NCBI GenBank assembly: GCA_047616325.1
Contig: JBLHGN010000104.1
Location: 1-11,475, forward strand
Direction of reading: 5' to 3'
Length of the DNA stretch: 11,475 nt
From: JBLHGN01 sp047616325
GTDB lineage: Bacteria > Pseudomonadota > Gammaproteobacteria > Pseudomonadales > Cellvibrionaceae
Below the pieces are notes generated by a model, which ran no database searches, was not told the DNA's origin, and was given only the letters and a program-made list of their open reading frames with translations. Shown here piece after piece: positions 6,303 to 11,475 of this stretch. The translations under genes and the position numbers were made by a program. How positions within the stretch are numbered: position 1 is the first letter of the stretch; each line of letters opens with the position of its first letter.

Positions 6303-8249
6303 CTACGATGCAGCGTTTTGCAGCGCTTCTAGTTGCTCACTTTTGTCCATCCATAGCTCTTCTTTCTCCTCCAGCATATAGCGAGTTTGCCCTTGCTCCA
6401 GTAATAAATTTTCTAACAATTTGCCACCGCTTTGGTAAAGTTCTGGGTCGCTTAACTTTGTTTCTAAGCTGCTTAATAGGCAGTGTAGGTCTTCAATTTC
6501 TTTTTCCAGTTTTTTCACGGCATTGCTCAACGGCTTTAGTTTCTCACGCTGCTGGGCAGCAATTTGACGCTGTTCCTTTTTATCAGCTTTAGTGCCGAGT
6601 TCTGTTTTTCCTGGGGAAGATTCTGGCGCCGAACTTACGTTTGGCCCATTTGAAATTTGGTTGGAGCTTATATCCTCATTGGCGAGCCAGCGCTGATAAT
6701 CTTCAAGAGTTCCATCGAAAGCCTGCACTTTTCCGCCATCGACCAAGTAAAAATCATCCACCGTATTTCGTAGCAGGTGACGATCGTGAGATACCACTAC
6801 CAGGGCTCCACTAAAGCCCTGTAGTGCCAAGGTGAGGGCATGGCGCATTTCGAGGTCGAGGTGGTTGGTGGGTTCGTCGAGTATCAATAGATTGGGTTTT
6901 TGCCAGGCGACTATGGCTAGTGCCAAGCGTGCTTTTTCACCACCAGAAAAATGGGTAATGTTTTCGAAGGCGCGATCGCCTTGAAAGCCGAAACCGCCAA
7001 GAAAATTTCTAATTTCCTGTTCTGTTGCTTTGGCATTTAATCGTTGTAAGTGTAAAGCGCACGAAGAGTTTAGATCTAAGGCTTCCAGTTGGTGTTGAGC
7101 AAAGTAGCCAATTTTAAGATGCAGCCCCTCAACCAGGTTTCCTGCTAATAGAGGTAAATTCTTTGAGAGTGTTTTAATTAGGGTGGTTTTACCTGCACCG
7201 TTGTGTCCCAGCAACCCGATTCTAGTGGTTGCGAGTACGCTTAATTCAATACTGTTCGCAAGAATTTTTTCGCTATCGGCGTCTGTTTTATAACCAATGG
7301 CCGCCTCGCTTAAGGTTATAAGCGTATTTGGGATTTTGTCAGGTTCGGGAAAACGAAAGGTAAAGGGCGAGTCGATATGTGCGGGCGCAATCTTTTCCAT
7401 GCGCTCCAGTTCTTTTAAACGGCTCTGAGCCTGCTTTGCCTTAGTGGCTTTGGCGCGAAAACGGCGAACAAAATCTTCAATTTCTGCAACACGCTCCTGC
7501 TGTTTTGCGAAGGCGGCCGATTGCTGTGCTAGCCTTTCAGCTTTTTGGAGCTCGTAGGCCGAGTAATTACCGCTGTATGCCACAAGTTTTTGATTGTCCA
7601 GACTGACAATGGAGTTAATGACGTTATCGAGGAAGTCTCGGTCGTGGGAAATAATAAGTAGCGTACCCTTATAATTGAGCAACCACTGCTCTAGCCAGAC
7701 CGTTGCATCCAAATCCAGGTGGTTGGTAGGCTCATCTAGTAGCAGTAGGTCTGAACGGCACATCAGCGCCTTGGCTAGGTTGAGGCGTATGCGCCAACCG
7801 CCGGAGAAGTCATTTACGGGGCGTTGGTCGTCCTCAGTCTTAAAGCCCAGGCCGTGCAATAGTCTTTGTGCTCGCGCCACTGCGGTATAGCCGTCCATCG
7901 CTTCCATTTTGCCGAACAGGGTGGCCAGTTTTTCACCGTGATTGTCGGCATTGTCTATGGCTGCCTGCACCAGCCTCAGCTCATGGTCGCCGTCAACTAC
8001 GTAGTCCAAGGCCGTCTGTCGGCTGGTGCCGACTTCTTGCGCCATATGTGAAATTTGCCATTGTTTTGGCACCAGACATTGTCCGGCGTCTTCGTGAACC
8101 TTGCCCAGCAACATGCTGAATAAAGTGGATTTCCCCGAGCCGTTGGCGCCAATCAAGCCCCATTTTTGACCAGGGTGGATGGTTAGGTCTGCTTGATCGA
8201 GCAGCATTTTTACGCCGCGTTGTAGATGAACGCCTAGCAATTGAATCAT
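6303..8249 (-). CDS. yheS: ABC-F ATPase YheS
   Basis: Soluble ABC-F protein (648 aa; E. coli YheS 637) with two ATPase domains and no membrane segments. Family members bind the ribosomal E site and act on stalled or slow ribosomes. Domain 1 has Walker A GANGSGKST (34-42), signature FSGG (148-151), Walker B LLLLDEP (168-174) and SHDR (201-204). The linker (about 235-290) has the basic KATKAKQAQSR stretch typical of the P-site tRNA interaction motif. Domain 2 has Walker A GHNGAGKTT (348-356), FSGGE (434-438), LLILDEP (454-460) and SHDR (487-490). A Ser/Pro-rich spacer (about 527-550) leads to a charged coiled coil (about 553-648). The overall sequence resembles YheS more than Uup or EttA. The start ATG has a weak GAAAG Shine-Dalgarno. 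It may be transcribed with the GNAT gene upstream (119-nt gap) or from its own promoter there. Confidence 0.93.
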   Translation of the reverse strand: MIQLLGVHLQRGVKMLLDQADLTIHPGQKWGLIGANGSGKSTLFSMLLGKVHEDAGQCLVPKQWQISHMAQEVGTSRQTALDYVVDGDHELRLVQAAIDNADNHGEKLATLFGKMEAMDGYTAVARAQRLLHGLGFKTEDDQRPVNDFSGGWRIRLNLAKALMCRSDLLLLDEPTNHLDLDATVWLEQWLLNYKGTLLIISHDRDFLDNVINSIVSLDNQKLVAYSGNYSAYELQKAERLAQQSAAFAKQQERVAEIEDFVRRFRAKATKAKQAQSRLKELERMEKIAPAHIDSPFTFRFPEPDKIPNTLITLSEAAIGYKTDADSEKILANSIELSVLATTRIGLLGHNGAGKTTLIKTLSKNLPLLAGNLVEGLHLKIGYFAQHQLEALDLNSSCALHLQRLNAKATEQEIRNFLGGFGFQGDRAFENITHFSGGEKARLALAIVAWQKPNLLILDEPTNHLDLEMRHALTLALQGFSGALVVVSHDRHLLRNTVDDFYLVDGGKVQAFDGTLEDYQRWLANEDISSNQISNGPNVSSAPESSPGKTELGTKADKKEQRQIAAQQREKLKPLSNAVKKLEKEIEDLHCLLSSLETKLSDPELYQSGGKLLENLLLEQGQTRYMLEEKEELWMDKSEQLEALQNAAS

Positions 8250-8368
8250 GTAATTACTTTCGACTTAAAGGGTAAAACCAAAATACACGTAGGTGAATTT
8301 TGATGAATAAGGGCGTAATGCGCGCGGGGCTGTGCTAGAGAAAACCCACTGTATTTACGACGACATTA

Positions 8369-8857
8369 TTATAGGTCTATAATTTTTTGCCAAAACAGCG
8401 CTTTGCCAAATTGTGGGTCCAGTTCGTAACCAGCAAAACCAAATTTCTCATAGGCTATGCGTGCAGGAATATTACCTTCGAGTACTTCGAGGGTGACTTT
8501 GTATGCCTGTTTGCTTAAACCAAACTCTTCAACAGCTTGCAAAAGATTATAGCTGAGCCTTTGGCCGCGATATTCTTGAATGACAGCAAGATCGTGAATA
8601 TTGATTACGGGCTTTGCCGTAAAGGTCAACATGCTTTCAAAACAGTTGGCAAAACCCACGGCTTGTTCGTCGTCGTAACATAAAAAACTAAACGCGTAAG
8701 CCCGTTTGGCTAATTCTCGCACGGCCTTTTGTGCCAAGTTACATGATAGGGCTTGGCCTCCACCCATTGCATCTGCGGAATAAACAATGAGCATAGAAAC
8801 CAGGTCGCTCAGCTGTTTTTTATCGGTATAATCGACGCGTATTGTGCGTATAGTCAT
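8369..8857 (-). CDS. GNAT-family N-acetyltransferase
   Basis: A 162-aa acyl-CoA N-acyltransferase of unknown substrate. I chose the ATG at 8857-8855 because AAGGGA (8867-8862) sits 4 nt upstream. The frame also extends to a TTG at 8896 (175 aa), but that start has no good ribosome site. The fold is visible: N-terminal beta-alpha with a DAMGGGQAL loop (29-37), strand NIHDLAV (86-92), the acetyl-CoA loop, LEVLEGN and AYEKFGF (136-141 region). In the loop the usual Arg-x-x-Gly-x-Gly/Ala reads Arg-Gly-Gln-Arg-Leu-Ser (97-102), so both later glycine positions are replaced. The MGGGxAL loop and the ending GKALFWQK match a small-protein GNAT subfamily I recall in gammaproteobacteria. It lies 46 nt after cmoB and is probably in that operon, but nothing in the sequence ties it to tRNA modification. 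Confidence 0.88.
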   Translation of the reverse strand: MTIRTIRVDYTDKKQLSDLVSMLIVYSADAMGGGQALSCNLAQKAVRELAKRAYAFSFLCYDDEQAVGFANCFESMLTFTAKPVINIHDLAVIQEYRGQRLSYNLLQAVEEFGLSKQAYKVTLEVLEGNIPARIAYEKFGFAGYELDPQFGKALFWQKIIDL

Positions 8858-8861
8858 TGTA

Positions 8862-8867
8862 TCCCTT
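8862..8867 (-). promoter_or_regulatory. Ribosome site deciding GNAT start
   Basis: AAGGGA on the minus strand ends 4 nt before the ATG at 8857. It favours this start over the upstream TTG at 8896. Confidence 0.65.
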
Positions 8868-8903
8868 GGTGTTTGGAGTGTTTTGCCTTTAGCCAATTCA
8901 TGC

Positions 8904-9917
8904 CTATGTAGGTGATTTGAATGCTGCGGGCCTTAGTCTCATGCTACTGGGTTTGTTTGCAATAAATATTCCCCTCATGGGTGCAGGGTGACCTTCAGCA
9001 GTTTTTTGTGGATTCTCTGGGTCGAGAAAATCTGGCAGCGAGTGAAATTTCATCCACGCGGTAGATCGCTGTTCCTGAGTATTTGTTACAGAGGTGTCAA
9101 CGCAGCGAACATTGGTGTAACCGCATTTTGTTAGCCAGCTGATTAGGCTGGCCTCGCTAGGAATAAACCATACGTTATTCATTTTGGCATAGCGACCTTC
9201 GGGCACTAGGCAATCCCCTAATTGGCCGTCGATGATTAGTGTTTCAAGCACAAGTTCGCCGCCTGGTACAAGGGTGTCTTGTAGTTCTTTCAAGTGACCC
9301 ATAGGTGAGCGGCGATGGTATAACACGCCCATTGAAAATGTTGTATCAAAGGCCGCTAATTTTTTAGGTAAGCCTTCAATCCCCACAGGAATCAGGTCGG
9401 CGGCAATATCTCCAAGAAAGTGTTTTAACATATAAAACTGCACGATAAACCTTGGGGACGGATCAATCCCAATAACTCGCCTAGCTTTTTCACCCAGCAT
9501 GCGTAAACAGTGATACCCATTGCCGCACCCAACGTCTAGGATGGTGCGGCCAGAAAGTGGGGCAATATGGGGGAGTAGTCTCTCCCACTTCCAGTCCGAC
9601 CGCCATTCGGTATCGATGTCAATATCAAATATTGAATATGGCCCCTTTCGCCAGGGGATTAGAGCTTGCAGAGCCTCTCGTGTCGCTGCGTGCTCCGCTG
9701 GTCTACAATCCGTGGCGCTGCCAATGCTCACTCCCTTACTTAGGTTAATAGAAGAAGGTGCAATCTTTGGCAGACTAGCGAGTGCTTCAAGCCACTTGGG
9801 GAGATCGCCGTAGCGCTCAGCCGAAAGACCGCTTTCTATTTGTGTGGGCAGAGAGGTCAGCCAGGGGCCTAGGTCTGAACCTTCGAGATCACGAAGCAGT
9901 GTTGAGTAATCAATCAT
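8904..9917 (-). CDS. cmoB: tRNA U34 carboxymethyltransferase CmoB
   Basis: Transfers the carboxymethyl group of carboxy-S-adenosylmethionine to 5-hydroxyuridine at tRNA position 34, giving cmo5U (337 aa; E. coli 323). Residues match E. coli numbering exactly: Lys91, Trp105 and Lys110 in the KGPYSIFDI...DTEWRSDWK region, the nucleotide-binding loop ILDVGCGNGYH (126-136, Gly130), Asp152, Tyr200 in the LYHRRSP segment, and Arg315 near the end. The positively charged Lys residues select carboxy-SAM over SAM. A tail of about 14 residues (SSMRLRPAAFKSPT) extends past the usual end at NKP. The start ATG overlaps the cmoA stop (ATGA, 9917-9914), indicating translational coupling with the gene that makes its co-substrate. 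The encoded tRNA-Ser(UGA) in this window is an expected substrate. Confidence 0.97.
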   Translation of the reverse strand: MIDYSTLLRDLEGSDLGPWLTSLPTQIESGLSAERYGDLPKWLEALASLPKIAPSSINLSKGVSIGSATDCRPAEHAATREALQALIPWRKGPYSIFDIDIDTEWRSDWKWERLLPHIAPLSGRTILDVGCGNGYHCLRMLGEKARRVIGIDPSPRFIVQFYMLKHFLGDIAADLIPVGIEGLPKKLAAFDTTFSMGVLYHRRSPMGHLKELQDTLVPGGELVLETLIIDGQLGDCLVPEGRYAKMNNVWFIPSEASLISWLTKCGYTNVRCVDTSVTNTQEQRSTAWMKFHSLPDFLDPENPQKTAEGHPAPMRGIFIANKPSSMRLRPAAFKSPT

Positions 9918-10678
9918 TTGGCATCTACTTCTTTAAACGCAATAAACGATGCAAAGTTGAAACATTGAAACCAGGTTTCAATGCCCACAAAACCAATGTT
10001 TTCCAGCCGCTGTTTGTGAGCGTTAAAGGTTTCCGGTACCAGCACATTCTCTATGGCATTGCGTTTTTGGGCTATTTCCAGCTCACTGTAACCGTTAGTT
10101 TTCTTGAAGTAGTGGTGCAATTCTGTCATTAATGAGCTGTGGTGACTGTCGTCAAAATTAAGCTTTTCAGAAACTACCAGAATGCCACCAGGTACCATGC
10201 CATGGTATATCTTTTTCAGCAGCCGCGTGCGCTGTGAAAGCGGCACAAACTGCAGGGTAAAGTTCAACACACAAACGGATGCATTGTGAATAGGTGCATC
10301 GAGTATGTCCGAGAGGCACATTTCAACGTCGGTCTTGCCGATGTCGGCATCTATGAGTGTTTGGCAGCGCTTAATCATATCGGGTGAGTTATCTACTGCA
10401 ATTATTGAAGCGCCTTCAGTTTGGATGCGATGGCGCATGCTTAGTGTTGCCGCACCTAAGGAGCATCCCAGGTCGTAGCAGTGGGTTCCTTTCTGGACGT
10501 AGCGTTGGGCAAGCTGTCCAATCATGTGAATGATGGTGGAATATCCTGGAACTGAACGTTCTATCATGTCCGGAAATACATCGACAACCTTGTCGTCAAA
10601 AACAAAATCAATAGTTTGTATTTGAGGCTTAGAGTAAAGAGTGTCTGTCGTTTGGGGCGTATTGTGGCCAGTCTTCAT
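9914..10678 (-). CDS. cmoA: Carboxy-SAM synthase CmoA
   Basis: Converts SAM and prephenate to carboxy-S-adenosylmethionine plus phenylpyruvate, supplying CmoB (254 aa; E. coli 247). The class I methyltransferase fold shows YDLGCSLGAAT (68-78). Ligand-binding positions follow E. coli with a constant shift of +3: Tyr46, Asp96-Asn97, Asp124-Ile125, Asn139 and Arg206, the last being the key carboxylate contact. The conserved block FDDKVVDVFPDMIERSVPGY (27-46) confirms the family. It is the first gene of the minus-strand run cmoA-cmoB-GNAT(-yheS) and overlaps cmoB by 4 nt. No strong Shine-Dalgarno precedes the ATG at 10678. The N-terminus is about three residues longer than in E. coli, and the start is reasonable but not certain. 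Confidence 0.97.
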   Translation of the reverse strand: MKTGHNTPQTTDTLYSKPQIQTIDFVFDDKVVDVFPDMIERSVPGYSTIIHMIGQLAQRYVQKGTHCYDLGCSLGAATLSMRHRIQTEGASIIAVDNSPDMIKRCQTLIDADIGKTDVEMCLSDILDAPIHNASVCVLNFTLQFVPLSQRTRLLKKIYHGMVPGGILVVSEKLNFDDSHHSSLMTELHHYFKKTNGYSELEIAQKRNAIENVLVPETFNAHKQRLENIGFVGIETWFQCFNFASFIAFKEVDAK

Positions 10679-10867
10679 GGTGAATGCGTTGCAATAGTGA
10701 TTCAGTTGATATCAGGAGGGTCATTTTAGACGTTTTTAGTCCCGAGCGTCGTAACTTTTATCTTTACCGACGCCCGAAGAAATTTTAAAGGCTGATTTAG
10801 CTCGTGCTCTTAGCATCGACTACACTTGAAATGAGTGAAGAAACCTGAATTGGGGAAGTTCTTATTT
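10679..10867. promoter_or_regulatory. Divergent cmoA / response-regulator spacer
   Basis: This 189-bp spacer must hold promoters for cmoA (minus) and the response regulator (plus). I find no pair of boxes near consensus on either strand. A TAAAAT (minus strand, about 10730-10725) is a possible -10 for cmoA. GGGGAAG at 10852-10858 is the probable ribosome site for the response regulator. Confidence 0.35.
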
Positions 10868-11475
10868 GTGAGCCAAATTAACTACCAGGGCATATCGGTG
10901 CTCATCGCTGACGATTTCAGCAGTTTTCGCAATACTGTAAATGGCATGCTGCTTAATTTGGGTGTGTCGGACATTGATAGCGCCTCAAATGGCGAAGAAG
11001 TAATCGATAGGTGTGACCGAAAATCATTTGATGTGATTCTATGCGATTATGATTTAGGTCCAGGCCGCAGCGGCCAGCACGTGCTTGAAGAGCTTCGCTT
11101 TCGAAAGAGCATAACCCGTCGGAATATTTTTATTATGGTTTCCGCCGAGGCCAGTCGCAATATTGTTATGTCGGCCTACGACTGCGAACCAGATGACTAC
11201 CTAATGAAACCGATTACGGGTTTGATGCTTCAGCAGCGAATGGCCCGTTTGCTGGTACAGAGGGAAGTGCTTAAAGCTAGCTACAATGCGCTTGATGCGG
11301 GAGATGTTGGTAAGGCTATGGATCTACTTATCGATCTGTCCATTGCCGAGAATCGCTATTCAACGACAGCTCAAAAAATTCTTGGCGAACTGTTTATTAA
11401 GCAAAACGAGCTTCAAAAGGCCGAGAAGTTATATACCCGTGCCCTAGAAGTGAGGCCGCTCGATTGGGCTCGATT
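10868..11475 (+). CDS. Response regulator with TPR-like C-terminus (partial)
   Basis: The first 202 codons of a longer gene that runs off the window. GTG at 10868 is preferred because GGGGAAG lies about 9 nt upstream and the receiver domain begins directly after; GTG 10835 and TTG 10850 are also in frame. The receiver domain (about 10-125) is complete: acidic Asp15-Asp16, phosphoacceptor Asp60 (ILCDYDLG), switch Ser92 and Lys114-Pro115 (MKPI). After a short helix, from about residue 140, helical repeats of tetratricopeptide character begin (LDAGDVGKAMDLL and LGELFIKQNELQKAEKLYTRAL). There is no DNA-binding, GGDEF or EAL domain in the visible part. The architecture recalls Vibrio cholerae VieB, a receiver-TPR protein, and suggests output by protein-protein contact. 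No partner kinase is in the window. Confidence 0.9.
   Translation, partial: MSQINYQGISVLIADDFSSFRNTVNGMLLNLGVSDIDSASNGEEVIDRCDRKSFDVILCDYDLGPGRSGQHVLEELRFRKSITRRNIFIMVSAEASRNIVMSAYDCEPDDYLMKPITGLMLQQRMARLLVQREVLKASYNALDAGDVGKAMDLLIDLSIAENRYSTTAQKILGELFIKQNELQKAEKLYTRALEVRPLDWAR

Noticed and set aside
10714..10785. AGGAGGG Shine-Dalgarno-like site on the plus strand, with a 21-codon frame
   Set aside because: No ATG, GTG or TTG at suitable spacing; only ATT would open the frame, and the product resembles nothing.

Overview
The window looks like core chromosome of a gammaproteobacterium, most likely from the Cellvibrionaceae/Pseudomonadales neighbourhood (the Teredinibacter/Saccharophagus type). 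Evidence: an RNase E with the long scaffold-type C-terminal half and NDPR motifs, the divergent rne | rluC-HAD phosphatase order that is also known in Pseudomonas, a cmoA-cmoB pair, a YheS-type ABC-F protein, and moderate GC content judged by eye. I see no phage genes, transposase, CRISPR array or integrase.

Layout: 1-440 has no recognisable gene but holds GC-rich foldable sequence. A tRNA-Ser(UGA) gene (minus strand, encoded CCA) lies at 479-566, with its own promoter upstream and a strong intrinsic terminator at 441-472. rne (minus) fills 638-3514. A gene-free stretch of about 1.15 kb (3515-4661) separates it from the divergent rluC (4662-5600) and a HAD phosphatase (5658-6299), both plus strand. 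Convergent to these is a minus-strand run, in transcription order cmoA (10678-9914), cmoB (9917-8904), a GNAT acetyltransferase (8857-8369) and yheS (8249-6303). At the right edge, divergent from cmoA, begins a response regulator with a TPR-like C-terminal part (10868 onward), cut off by the window end.

The common theme is RNA metabolism and translation. RNase E processes mRNA, rRNA and tRNA. RluC pseudouridylates the 23S peptidyl-transferase region. CmoA makes carboxy-SAM, and CmoB uses it to complete the wobble uridine cmo5U34. YheS is a ribosome-acting ABC-F ATPase. The encoded tRNA-Ser(UGA) is a known type of substrate for both RNase E (3' processing) and CmoB (U34). No previously undescribed multi-gene system is evident. 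The stretches most worth a second look are the rne-rluC intergenic region, the structured left flank, the GNAT enzyme with an altered acetyl-CoA loop, and the truncated TPR response regulator.
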